A stretch of 64,000 nt of DNA from Clostridiaceae bacterium (GTDB taxonomy: Bacteria; Bacillota; Clostridia; Oscillospirales; Butyricicoccaceae). The DNA lies in assembly GCA_018383195.1 (NCBI GenBank), contig JAGZOP010000006.1:1-64000 (forward strand), in the 5' to 3' direction. The notes beneath the pieces are model-generated. The model searched no databases. It was not told the DNA's origin and saw only the letters and a list, made by a program, of their open reading frames with translations. The translations under genes and the position numbers were made by a program. The stretch's first letter is position 1. Each line of letters opens with the position of its first letter. This document shows, piece by piece, positions 56,482 through 64,000 of this stretch.

Positions 56482-57657
56482 TCACTCTTGTTTCAATTTT
56501 TCCAAAAATACACGCATACGGCGCATCGCTTCACGCAAATGTGCCATCGAATAAGAATACGAAATACGCACATGCCCCTCGCCGCTTTCTCCGAACGCGT
56601 TGCCGGGTACAACCGCGACCTTTTGGTCTTCCAGCAGCCGGTTTGCAAATTCCTCGGAGGTCAGCCCGGTCGAGCGGATGGAGGGAAACACATAAAACGC
56701 GCCGAGCGGCTCAAAGCAGTCCAGACCCATATCCCGCAGTTCCTCCACCAGATAACGGCGGCGCAGGTCGTATTGCAGCTTCATCCGCTGCACATCGTCC
56801 TCGCCTGAGCGCATTGCCTCGATGCCGGCAAACTGCGCGGTCGTCGGCGCAGACATGATGCCGAACTGGTGAATTTTGCAGATGGGCGCCATCATTTCGC
56901 GCGGTCCCATTGCCCAGCCGAGACGCCATCCGGTCATGGCATACGATTTGGAGAAGCCGCCGACCACAATCGTGCGCTCCTTCATCCCATCCAGCTCCGC
57001 AAAGCAGACATGTTTCCCCGAATAGGTCAGGTCACAGTAAATCTCGTCGCTCAGCACCATGATATTGGTACCGCGCAGCACCTCCGCGATGGCTTCCAGT
57101 TCCTCCCGGGTCATAATTGCACCGGTCGGGTTGTTCGGGAAGGGCAGCACGAGCATCTTGGTGCGCGGCGTAATCGCGGCGCGCAGGCGCTCCGGCGTAA
57201 CCTTAAACTGCTCTTCGTTGACCGTTTTCAGCGGTACCGGCGTGCCGCCGGTCAAGGTGGCAAGCGGCGTATAACAGACAAAGGACGGCTCCGGAATCAA
57301 CACCTCGTCTCCGGGATTGATAAACGCGCGCATGGTGTTGTCAATGGCTTCGCTGCCGCCGACCGTCACCAGAATTTCCTTTTGCGGGTCATAGGTCAGA
57401 CCGTATTTGCGCTCGATGTTCTTTGCAATCTCGGCGCGCAGCTCGGCAAGCCCCCAGTTGGAGGTATAGAAGGTCTTACCCTTTTCAAGCGAGGTGATGC
57501 CCGCACGGCGGATCTGCCACGGTGTTTCAAAATCCGGCTCTCCGACGCCGAGCGAAATTGCGCCATCCATCGTCGCAACAATGTCAAAAAACTTGCGGAT
57601 GCCCGAAGGTTTGACAATCTTGACCCGCTCGGACAAAAGCTGGTCGTAGTTTACCAT
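56482..57657 (-). CDS. Class I/II PLP-dependent aminotransferase
   Basis: This 391-residue fold-type I enzyme of the AspC/PatA group has LGVGEPDFETPWQIRRAGI, TVGGSEAIDNTMRAFI, PFPNNPTGAIMTREEL, LSDEIYCDLTYSG and the PLP Lys in VGGFSKSYAMTGWRLGW (~235). The C-terminal Arg of HVRISYSYS binds the substrate carboxylate. It overlaps the Lrp-type regulator by 7 bases, so amino acid levels probably control it. The exact substrate is unclear. Confidence 0.93.
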   Translation of the reverse strand: MVNYDQLLSERVKIVKPSGIRKFFDIVATMDGAISLGVGEPDFETPWQIRRAGITSLEKGKTFYTSNWGLAELRAEIAKNIERKYGLTYDPQKEILVTVGGSEAIDNTMRAFINPGDEVLIPEPSFVCYTPLATLTGGTPVPLKTVNEEQFKVTPERLRAAITPRTKMLVLPFPNNPTGAIMTREELEAIAEVLRGTNIMVLSDEIYCDLTYSGKHVCFAELDGMKERTIVVGGFSKSYAMTGWRLGWAMGPREMMAPICKIHQFGIMSAPTTAQFAGIEAMRSGEDDVQRMKLQYDLRRRYLVEELRDMGLDCFEPLGAFYVFPSIRSTGLTSEEFANRLLEDQKVAVVPGNAFGESGEGHVRISYSYSMAHLREAMRRMRVFLEKLKQE

Positions 57658-58142
57658 GACACCATTACCTCTCTCGTGTCCTTCGTGGACGGATCGTATT
57701 CCACGCCCTGATCTTTATACTTTTTCAGGATAAAATGGGTTGCCGTTGAAATCACACTTTCCATGGGCGCAAGATTTTCCGAAACAAACTGCGAAATCTC
57801 ACGCAGCGTGTGGCAGGTGATGATGATCGTCAGGTCAAAGCCGCCCGACATCAGATACGCCGCCTGCACCTGCGGATGCGAGCAAATCTGACGCGCCACC
57901 TCGTCAAATCCCATGCCCTTCTGCGGGGTAATGCGCACTTCAATCTGCGCAGTCACATCCTCATGCTCGGTCTTATCCCAGTCAATCATGGCTTTATATC
58001 CCAGAATCACACCGGTACGCTCCAGCTCACCGATGGTTTCGACGATTTCTTCTTCCGGCGCATCCAGCATGCGGGCGATCTGGGCGGCGGTCAGACGGGC
58101 GTCTTGATCCAGCAGGGCGAGAATCTTGTCTTGATATTTCAT
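57651..58142 (-). CDS. Lrp/AsnC-family regulator
   Basis: ATG 58142 (GGAGG, 9-base spacing) gives 163 residues. Residues 1-58 are the AsnC helix-turn-helix (ILALLDQDARLTAAQIARML, ELERTGVILGYKAMIDW). Residues 70-150 are the RAM ligand domain (QVQAAYLMSGGFDLTIIITC). It is co-transcribed with the aminotransferase and probably regulates it in response to an amino acid. Confidence 0.93.
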   Translation of the reverse strand: MKYQDKILALLDQDARLTAAQIARMLDAPEEEIVETIGELERTGVILGYKAMIDWDKTEHEDVTAQIEVRITPQKGMGFDEVARQICSHPQVQAAYLMSGGFDLTIIITCHTLREISQFVSENLAPMESVISTATHFILKKYKDQGVEYDPSTKDTREVMVSW

Positions 58143-58279
58143 AATGTATGGCCTCCTGCCTTTTATGGAATTCTCCCGGGAATCCGGGGGCATCAGCAAA
58201 CAAACAAGCCGCGTGCGGCTCGATAGACCTATTATACACGATTTCCTCCCCAAAGGAAACCTTTGTTTTGGAATTCCTA

Positions 58280-58308
58280 TTGCGAAGCTGTGCAAAAAAG
58301 GATACAAT
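58280..58308 (+). promoter_or_regulatory. Predicted promoter
   Basis: TTGCGA (58280-58285) and TACAAT (58303-58308), 17-bp spacer, 37 bases before the DUF2461 gene. Confidence 0.65.
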
Positions 58309-58345
58309 AAGAATAGAATTCCATGGAAGGACGAACCCAATTCCC

Positions 58346-59044
58346 ATGAAAACCACCTTTACCGGATTTCGCCCGCAGGGGCTGGATCTGCTGATTGAAA
58401 ACCGACTAATGAACGACAAGGCATTTTATGAAGCGCACAAGGACGACATCCGCCGCGATGTCATCGAACCCTTTTACGCGCTATGTGCGTGCATGACTTC
58501 CGCTATGCAGGAGCTTGACCCGCTGTTTGTCACGGTTCCGTCACGTATGGTTTCCCGTGTCCGGCGCGACACCCGCTATACCAAAGATAAAACGCTGTAC
58601 CGCGCCAACATGTGGCTGTTTTTCCGCCGTCCGCGTGCGGAGCGCGAATCTGTGCCGTTCTACTATATGGAGGTTTCTCCCGACTATTGGAGTTATGGCT
58701 GCTTTGGCGGCTATGGACAGGGAGAAATGGCGATTGCCCGCGAAATGATTCTCGCAGAGGATCGGCTGTTTCTGGATGCCTTCCGCGCAGCTGAACACGC
58801 GCATGCCTTCACACTTGAGGGCGATCTCTATAAGCGTCCGCGCTTTCCCGATGCCCCCGAAGCTTATCAGCCCTGGCTGAACCGCAAAAACATCGGCTTG
58901 CAGTTCATGGAGTCCGAGGACTTTTCCCCGCTTTGGGACGGTTCCTTTGTGGGACCCATGCTCGAACGCATGCGCGAAATCGATCCGTTTTACCGTTTTT
59001 TATGCGCCCTGCGCGAACGGGCGAGAAACGGAGGGGACGCATGA
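58346..59044 (+). CDS. DUF2461 family protein
   Basis: ATG 58346 gives 232 residues; AAGGA is 14 bases away, so translation may be modest. Family blocks: FTGFRPQGLDLLIENRLMNDKAFYEAHKDD, SRVRRDTRYTKDKTLYRANMWLFFRRP and YYMEVSPDYWSYGCFGGY. This is the TIGR02453/DUF2461 family, whose role is unknown. Its stop overlaps the next ATG (ATGA). Confidence 0.9.
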   Translation: MKTTFTGFRPQGLDLLIENRLMNDKAFYEAHKDDIRRDVIEPFYALCACMTSAMQELDPLFVTVPSRMVSRVRRDTRYTKDKTLYRANMWLFFRRPRAERESVPFYYMEVSPDYWSYGCFGGYGQGEMAIAREMILAEDRLFLDAFRAAEHAHAFTLEGDLYKRPRFPDAPEAYQPWLNRKNIGLQFMESEDFSPLWDGSFVGPMLERMREIDPFYRFLCALRERARNGGDA

Positions 59045-59688
59045 ATTACACCGCGATTGATTTTGAAACCGGCAACGCATACTATACCAGCGCATGTTCC
59101 ATCGGCGTATCTGTCTTTGAAGAAAACGAACCGGTGCGCCAGTATGTGCGCCTGATCCGACCGCCCGAATCGGTCGGCGCGTTTCACTGGTATAACATTA
59201 AAATTCACGGCATCCGCCGCAGTATGGTTGCGCATGAGCCTGATTTCGCCGCGCTGTGGCAGGAATTACAGCCCGATATCGACGGACGAATCCTTGCATG
59301 CCACAACGCCATGTTTGATACCGCAGTACTGCGCAAGTGTCTGGAATTTTACGGTCTGCCGCTCCCCCATTGCCGCTATATCTGCACCGTAAAAGTCGCA
59401 CAGAAGCTCTGGCCGCATCTTGAAAACCACAAACTGGATACTGTTTCTGCGGCGCTCGGCATTCCGCTCAATCACCACGAAGCCGGTTCCGACGCCCATG
59501 CCTGCGGACTCATTCTGCGGCAGGCGCTTGTGGAAACCGGATGTGACACCGTTGAAGCACTTGCTGCACAACTGGACATCCGCTTAGGAGAAATCAGTCC
59601 ATCCGCCTGCCTCCCTTGCAGCAGCGCAAAATCAAAAACCGATCGGCCGCGCAGGTCGAAATATTCATCAAAGGAGAGATCCCTATGA
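59041..59688 (+). CDS. DEDDh 3'-5' exonuclease (DnaQ-like)
   Basis: This 215-residue protein starts in an ATGA overlap with the gene before it. Exo I is AIDFETGNAYY (Asp, Glu), Exo II is LACHNAMFDTAVL and Exo III is NHHEAGSDAHACG (His and Asp). GIRRSMVAHEPDF matches the DnaQ epsilon-like pattern. It is a stand-alone exonuclease that may act in repair or RNA turnover. The C-terminal ~40 residues are basic and unstructured and run into the next gene. Confidence 0.9.
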   Translation: MNYTAIDFETGNAYYTSACSIGVSVFEENEPVRQYVRLIRPPESVGAFHWYNIKIHGIRRSMVAHEPDFAALWQELQPDIDGRILACHNAMFDTAVLRKCLEFYGLPLPHCRYICTVKVAQKLWPHLENHKLDTVSAALGIPLNHHEAGSDAHACGLILRQALVETGCDTVEALAAQLDIRLGEISPSACLPCSSAKSKTDRPRRSKYSSKERSL

Positions 59689-60017
59689 AATGTAATCTGT
59701 CATCGCTCCGCACTTACTTTCCCCCTTCCCGCATTGACCGCGACGCAATCACCGCACAGGCGGCTCTCATGAAAGAACATGCCGCAGTGCTTACCGCACG
59801 CGCGGATGACCTGATGCATCTTCTGCTCGAACGCAGCCGTGGCTTCTCCCTTTTGGATTTTGCGGTTTTGAAAGTCTGCCTGATTAGCTTCGGCATTTGG
59901 TTAGGTGCACAGTTCTCCAAGTTTTTCAAACGTTTCCGCGTAGTCGTGTTTCTCGGTTTTGTCGCATCCTATGTCTATCTGATTTGGCGTCTGTTCCTGC
60001 GCAGCACAGACGACTGA
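59685..60017 (+). CDS. Small membrane protein
   Basis: ATG 59685 overlaps the exonuclease stop and follows AAAGGAGAG; 110 residues. A helical soluble part (residues 1-55) is followed by two hydrophobic segments (59-77 and 86-104) with a basic turn (KFFKRFR). It is the third gene of the DUF2461-exonuclease operon and ends at a terminator. I do not recognise the family. Confidence 0.75.
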   Translation: MKCNLSSLRTYFPPSRIDRDAITAQAALMKEHAAVLTARADDLMHLLLERSRGFSLLDFAVLKVCLISFGIWLGAQFSKFFKRFRVVVFLGFVASYVYLIWRLFLRSTDD

Positions 60018-60022
60018 TCCCG

Positions 60023-60059
60023 AACCGCTGATGCTTCATCATCTGCATCAGCGGTTTTT
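60023..60059 (+). terminator. Terminator
   Basis: AACCGCTGATGC (60023-60034) pairs with GCATCAGCGGTT, followed by TTT. Confidence 0.85.
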
Positions 60060-60093
60060 ATCCGCACAATATCATGATTCTCGGAGGAAAAGC

Positions 60094-61404
60094 ATGAAAA
60101 AATCCTTTCGCAGTCCCCAATTTCAATGGGGGCTGACCGCATTCATTGTCATTGTATCCAGTATCTGCTTCTTTTTTGCAATCTTTAAGATGCAGGGTCT
60201 GTTTTCCGCAATCGGTACTTTTATCGGCATCCTGAAACCTTTCATTTATGGCGCGACTGTCGCATATTTTCTGCTACCGATTTATAATATGCTTGTTAAA
60301 AAATCAAGTCCGCTTTTCAGCCGCATGTTTAAAACCAAGCGTCGGGCGGACGGATGGGCAAAAATGATCTCCAGTATTGCCAGTGTCATGCTTCTGATTC
60401 TGCTCGTCAGCGCATTGCTGTATATGGTGCTGCCGCAGCTTGCCACCAGCATCATCAGCCTGACGTACAGCATGCAGGATTATCCCGTCATCATCTCAAA
60501 CTGGCTTGAAGAATTTATGCAGACCAGTCCGGACATCAAAAATAAACTGCTCGAGGTTTACAGTCAGTTTTCCGACTGGGCAGTCCGCTGGATTCAGGAT
60601 TCTATGCTGCCGAGCCTCATCAAGGTCATGGGCGGCAGCCTAATGGGGACGGTTAACATTCTGAAAAATGTCATTGTCGGCATCATTATTGCAATCTATG
60701 TGCTCAACAGCAAGGATTTGTTTGCTGCGCAGGCAAAAAAAATCGCATACAGCATTTTCAGCACCGAGCATGCCAATCTCTTTATCAAGAACACCCGCTT
60801 TATCCATCGTGTATTCGGCGGCTTTATTACGGGCAAGCTGCTTGACTCGCTCATCATCGGCATGATTACCTTCGTGTTTATGAGCGTATTCGATATGCCA
60901 TATGTGGTGCTCATCAGCGTCATCATCGGCGTGACCAACTTCATTCCGTTTTTCGGTCCCTTTATCGGCGCGATTCCATGCTCTTTCCTTGTTTTGATGG
61001 TCAGCCCGCTCAAATGTCTGTATTTTGTTATCTTCATCCTGATTTTGCAGCAGTTTGACGGCAATATTCTCGGACCCAAAATCCTCGGTGATTCCACCGG
61101 ACTATCTAGCTTTTGGGTTATGTTTGCAATTTTGATTGCCGGCGGCTTATTTGGCTTTGTCGGCATGATTATCGGCGTGCCGCTGTTTGCCGTGCTGTAC
61201 AGCCTCATCACCACACTGGTCAACCGCTCGCTTACAGACAAAGATCTCCCCGTAAAAACCTCGGATTATTTCTTTATGGACTGTATCGACCCGGATACCC
61301 ATAAACCGGTGCCTTTCCCAACCGAAAAGCCTTCGGAAGAAACTTCGGTTTCCCTCAACAAAAAGAAGTCCAAAAAAAAGCAAACCGAAGAGGATGACCA
61401 ATGA
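60094..61404 (+). CDS. AI-2E family transporter (PerM-like)
   Basis: ATG 60094 follows GGAGGAAAAG; 436 residues. About eight helices; the family blocks are LKPFIYGATVAYFLLPIYNML, FITGKLLDSLIIGMITFVFM, LISVIIGVTNFIPFFGPFIGAIP, QQFDGNILGPKILG and the end LFGFVGMIIGVPLFAVLYSL. The charged tail (SLNKKKSKKKQ) is cytoplasmic. Substrates of these permeases vary (AI-2, Na+, organic acids). Confidence 0.92.
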   Translation: MKKSFRSPQFQWGLTAFIVIVSSICFFFAIFKMQGLFSAIGTFIGILKPFIYGATVAYFLLPIYNMLVKKSSPLFSRMFKTKRRADGWAKMISSIASVMLLILLVSALLYMVLPQLATSIISLTYSMQDYPVIISNWLEEFMQTSPDIKNKLLEVYSQFSDWAVRWIQDSMLPSLIKVMGGSLMGTVNILKNVIVGIIIAIYVLNSKDLFAAQAKKIAYSIFSTEHANLFIKNTRFIHRVFGGFITGKLLDSLIIGMITFVFMSVFDMPYVVLISVIIGVTNFIPFFGPFIGAIPCSFLVLMVSPLKCLYFVIFILILQQFDGNILGPKILGDSTGLSSFWVMFAILIAGGLFGFVGMIIGVPLFAVLYSLITTLVNRSLTDKDLPVKTSDYFFMDCIDPDTHKPVPFPTEKPSEETSVSLNKKKSKKKQTEEDDQ

Positions 61405-61910
61405 GGCGCCGCTTGACCGGGTGGCTGTTCCTAATTGCTCTGTCCTGCGGCTTGGTCAGCCTGCTCTGGTTGCAGCGTTCCAACCGGGTTCACTTGGAAT
61501 CACTTCCTCCGCCGCAGATGACCATTGGGGAGCATGCCGAGGTGGCATTTCAGGTTCCAAGCACGCAAAACTGCCGCGCATGCAGTTCTGACCCGACTGT
61601 TGCCGAAATTACCATCATTTCTGCCCAAAATAACCTGCTCCGCTGCCGTATCACAGCATTGGCAGACGGAAGCGCCTCGCTGTCCTGCACTGCGGGGGGC
61701 GCAGTATCCCCGGCATATGCCCTCTCGGTTGTTCCGCCGGAAACCGGGATTGCAAGCGGCACATTGGTTGCAGGTCCATCGGGAAAAAAGTATCATCTTC
61801 CCTCCTGCACATATGCAAAGAAGCTCAAAACCCGCATTTTCTTTGAAACCGCAGCCGAGGCAGAAGCGCAAGGATATTCCCCCTGCAAAACCTGTCTTGC
61901 TTCAAACTGA
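61401..61910 (+). CDS. Membrane-anchored protein with C-terminal Ada-type Cys motif
   Basis: This 169-residue protein starts in an ATGA overlap with the permease. Residues 5-25 are a signal anchor. Residues 35-115 are a beta-rich region resembling bacterial Ig-like (BIG2) folds. The end carries KKYHLPSCTYAKKLKT ... GYSPCKTCLASN, the Cys pattern of the Ada-type metal-binding domain found in secreted nuclease-like and surface proteins. The function is unknown; the protein is outside the membrane. Confidence 0.8.
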   Translation: MRRRLTGWLFLIALSCGLVSLLWLQRSNRVHLESLPPPQMTIGEHAEVAFQVPSTQNCRACSSDPTVAEITIISAQNNLLRCRITALADGSASLSCTAGGAVSPAYALSVVPPETGIASGTLVAGPSGKKYHLPSCTYAKKLKTRIFFETAAEAEAQGYSPCKTCLASN

Positions 61911-61938
61911 AATTCCCGCAGCAAATGACATGCATCCA

Positions 61939-61969
61939 AATAGCGTCAAACGATTTGGCGCTATTTTTT
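61939..61969 (+). terminator. Terminator
   Basis: AATAGCG/CGCTATT with an inner CAAA/TTTG stem, followed by TTTTT. Confidence 0.75.
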
Positions 61970-62012
61970 ATCTTCATTTTACCCCGATTCAGATTGATCT
62001 CCCAGACAAACG

Positions 62013-62050
62013 AAAGGTTCCCCCGACGTTGTTATCGTCGGGGGAACCTT
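62013..62050 (-). terminator. Terminator of the DeoR-family gene
   Basis: AAGGTTCCCCCGACG (62014-62028) pairs with CGTCGGGGGAACCTT (62036-62050). Confidence 0.8.
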
Positions 62051-62055
62051 CTTCT

Positions 62056-62814
62056 TTATAGAAGCTGTTTGCCGTGTGCGCGACAGGCTGAGGCGACAGA
62101 CTCCGGAATCGCATCGTCTGAGATAATGCCATCTACATCATCCAGTGTGGCAAAGGTGAATGCGCTCTTGAGGTCAACCTTGCCGGCATCCATCAAGACA
62201 AAACTTTGCTCCGCCTGTGCTGCTACGGCGCGTTTGAGCTGCGCCTCTTCCTCCATGCCGCAGGAAAACCCGATGCCCTCTGCATAGCTTGTCGTACCGA
62301 GGAACGCCAGATCAAAATTGATGCGGCGAACCATTTCAACGGCATGAATCCCATAAAAACTCTGACTGTACCGATTGATGAATCCGCCCGGCACAAGGAC
62401 GCGCGCCTGCGTCAGCCGCAGCAGTTCATTCGCGCAGGACAGGCTGTTTGTGACAATCTGAAAGCGCTCATCCGGAAACTGACGGGCAAGCAGGGTTGCC
62501 GTACTGCCCGAATCCAGATAAACCGTCATGTCCGGACGCAGCAGGTGCAGCGCTTTTTGTGCAATTTGTGCCTTTTCCCGCTCAGCACGCAGGGCGCGGC
62601 GCGGCAGGAAATCGTCGGTACCGACCACGATCTCGACCGATTTTGCACCGCCATGCACACGCACAATCCGGCGTTCCTCATCCAGCGCTTTCAAATCTGT
62701 GCGCAGCGTCATTTCGGACACCTCAGGGAACGCGGCTTTTAACTGGGAAAAGCTTATGGTGCCAAGCTGATTGATGAGCTCGACAATTTTCTGACGGCGT
62801 TCCTGCATAAGCAT
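62056..62814 (-). CDS. DeoR/GlpR-family regulator
   Basis: ATG 62814 or the next ATG at 62808 starts a 250-residue protein. The helix-turn-helix is at residues 5-60 (ERRQKIVELINQLGTISFSQL, EMTLRTDLKALDEERRIVRVHGGA). The DeoRC sugar-phosphate domain carries LDSGSTATLLARQF, VTNSLSCANEL, VPGGFI and VLMDAGKVD. It lies 26 bases after the dehydrogenase gene in the same direction, so it probably controls that sugar pathway. Confidence 0.93.
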   Translation of the reverse strand: MLMQERRQKIVELINQLGTISFSQLKAAFPEVSEMTLRTDLKALDEERRIVRVHGGAKSVEIVVGTDDFLPRRALRAEREKAQIAQKALHLLRPDMTVYLDSGSTATLLARQFPDERFQIVTNSLSCANELLRLTQARVLVPGGFINRYSQSFYGIHAVEMVRRINFDLAFLGTTSYAEGIGFSCGMEEEAQLKRAVAAQAEQSFVLMDAGKVDLKSAFTFATLDDVDGIISDDAIPESVASACRAHGKQLL

Positions 62815-62840
62815 CGACCTCTCTTCCTGAGCAGAATACG

Positions 62841-64000
62841 TTAGCTCTGTGTCCAGTGGCTGAGCAGGTATTCCTCTGCCTCCGGCGACCACAAGCCGTT
62901 ATGTGCGTCTACAATATCTGCGAGCGCTGTAAAACGCGCGTCCTCTGCGCCTTTGGCGCGGAAATCGGTCAGCGCGGTCAGCGGCATGGCGATATGGGTA
63001 TAAATCAGCTTTTTGCCGCCCGGGATTTCCGGCAGATGGAGCGTCGTTTCTGCGGCTGCATCCAGACCGCCGATATGGGTGACCATGACTGAGGGGTCGA
63101 TGCGTCCGGCTGCGGTCAGCTCAAGCGATTCGATCATATCCGCAGTATTTCCGCCCGTTGTGCCGATGACATGGGTGGAATTATAGTGCACATCATAGAA
63201 ATTCAGTCTGGCGGAAAAGTTCGGGTCGGTCGGGCCTGCAAAGAAATTCAGGCAGCCGTCGCGACCGAGTACGGCGCTTGAAAGTTCTGCCACCTGCTCC
63301 ACAGGCGCATAGCAGAATACATCGTCAAAGCCGGTTCCGTCGGTCAGGGCACGCAGTTCTTCCGCCGGGTTCTGCATGGAAGAAGTATTAACAAAATGCA
63401 GTTCAATTCCGTCCTTTGCGGCATCTGCAACCGGGAAAAGTTGCTCTGCGCGTGCCAGACGGTCCTCATTGATGTCGGTCACCACAATCATAGAAGGGCG
63501 GACGTCACGATGCAGCGCATAGGTCAGCGCGCCAAGCCCCATCGGACCCGCGCCTGCAAGAATGGCAAGCTTCCCATTTTCCCGAATGCCCATTTCATGC
63601 TCGTATACGCCCATGCGCGTGTGGAAGCAGGCGTGGAATGCACCGATGCTGCAGCTCATTGGCTCGGCAAGGGATGCCTCATAATATGCCTTTCCTTTGT
63701 ATTCAAGCAGGCAGCCAAGTTCCATCACCTCGGCGGGCAGGATGCAATAAGTTGCGTCGCCGCCGAAAAACTCGTAGGAATAGCCGGGCGACCACATGGT
63801 TCCCTTGTAATTGAGCGCGGGCTGCAAGGTAAACTTCATACCGGGTTTGAACTTGTCTGCGTGCTTCGCGCCGACCTTAACAATATCGCCGGCGAACTCA
63901 TGCCCCATAATTGCGGGATGCTCTGCAACATCCTCGTGAACGCGCTTGTGCTTTGTGCCAAGGATGGCGCATTTATAGGTGGACATGCAGATACTGTCGG
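62841..64000 (-). CDS. Zinc-type sugar-alcohol dehydrogenase, N-terminus cut by window
   Basis: At least 385 residues are visible; the frame continues past the edge, four codons before the Met at 63986 reading DSIC. It is an MDR-family enzyme of the L-sorbose-1-phosphate reductase type: MGHEFAGDIVKVG, LAEPMSCSIGAFHACFH, AILAGAGPMGLGALTYAL, VVTDINEDRLARAEQLFP and GTTGGNTADMIESLELTAAGRIDPSVMVTHIGGLDAA. The catalytic zinc residues are partly beyond the edge. The nearby DeoR regulator fits a sugar-phosphate pathway. Confidence 0.85.
   Translation of the reverse strand, partial: DSICMSTYKCAILGTKHKRVHEDVAEHPAIMGHEFAGDIVKVGAKHADKFKPGMKFTLQPALNYKGTMWSPGYSYEFFGGDATYCILPAEVMELGCLLEYKGKAYYEASLAEPMSCSIGAFHACFHTRMGVYEHEMGIRENGKLAILAGAGPMGLGALTYALHRDVRPSMIVVTDINEDRLARAEQLFPVADAAKDGIELHFVNTSSMQNPAEELRALTDGTGFDDVFCYAPVEQVAELSSAVLGRDGCLNFFAGPTDPNFSARLNFYDVHYNSTHVIGTTGGNTADMIESLELTAAGRIDPSVMVTHIGGLDAAAETTLHLPEIPGGKKLIYTHIAMPLTALTDFRAKGAEDARFTALADIVDAHNGLWSPEAEEYLLSHWTQS

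Overview
The window comes from a low-to-moderate GC, endospore-forming, anaerobic member of the Clostridia. The gene content (CotJ coat proteins, PdaA-type cortex deacetylase, SpoVB-like flippase, T-box leader, CIRCE-controlled groESL, Feo iron uptake, tetrahydrofolate riboswitch on a folT gene) and codon style fit a gut Oscillospirales bacterium of the Butyricicoccus/Agathobaculum type. That placement is inference from gene content; no ribosomal RNA gene is present to confirm it.

Bases 1 to about 7045 are the right-hand part of an integrated element. It carries two groups of small regulators (ribbon-helix-helix and Cro/CI-type helix-turn-helix proteins, several divergently paired around repeated operators), small unknown proteins, a DUF4041/T5orf172 coiled-coil protein, and a large serine recombinase ending about 20 bp from the junction. 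The junction lies inside the spore-coat gene cotJC: only its first ~32 codons remain, directly after cotJB and cotJA. The rest of cotJC is not in the window, so the left end of the element lies to the left.

Bases 7900-37300 are host chromosome: a five-gene run ending in mscL, glycogen synthase, a feoA-feoB-DtxR iron operon, folT behind a THF riboswitch with a large insertion, tRNA-Thr and two tandem tRNA-Tyr genes separated by hairpin repeats, a PP2C phosphatase with two co-oriented neighbours, ilvE, a Crh-like HPr protein lacking the active-site histidine, a three-gene ABC transporter, YihY, SLOG and MnmM-like proteins, tRNA-Leu with a duplicated 3' flank, an ABC-F ATPase, smpB-ssrA, a MATE transporter and pdaA.

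Bases 37490-45150 hold the most unusual content. A T-box-controlled operon encodes an AspRS-GatC fusion carrying the His31 mark of non-discriminating AspRS, then a GatA-like protein in which all three catalytic amidase residues are replaced, then an apparently normal GatB. About 1.4 kb further on, guaA encodes a GMP synthetase whose glutaminase domain has lost its catalytic Cys and roughly 80 residues including the His/Glu pair. Two different glutamine-dependent amidating enzymes in 8 kb have thus lost the part that releases ammonia from glutamine while keeping the ATP-dependent synthase half. I infer a lineage-level shift to free ammonia, or to a separate glutaminase supplied in trans, as nitrogen donor.

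Bases 45400-64000 carry potassium uptake (ktrA/ktrB), an MBOAT/DHHW exopolysaccharide acetylation pair, groESL, an RNA methyltransferase, a SpoVB-like flippase, tgt, an aminotransferase with its Lrp-type regulator, an operon of DUF2461, exonuclease and membrane proteins, an AI-2E-type permease, and a DeoR regulator next to a sugar-alcohol dehydrogenase that runs off the right edge.
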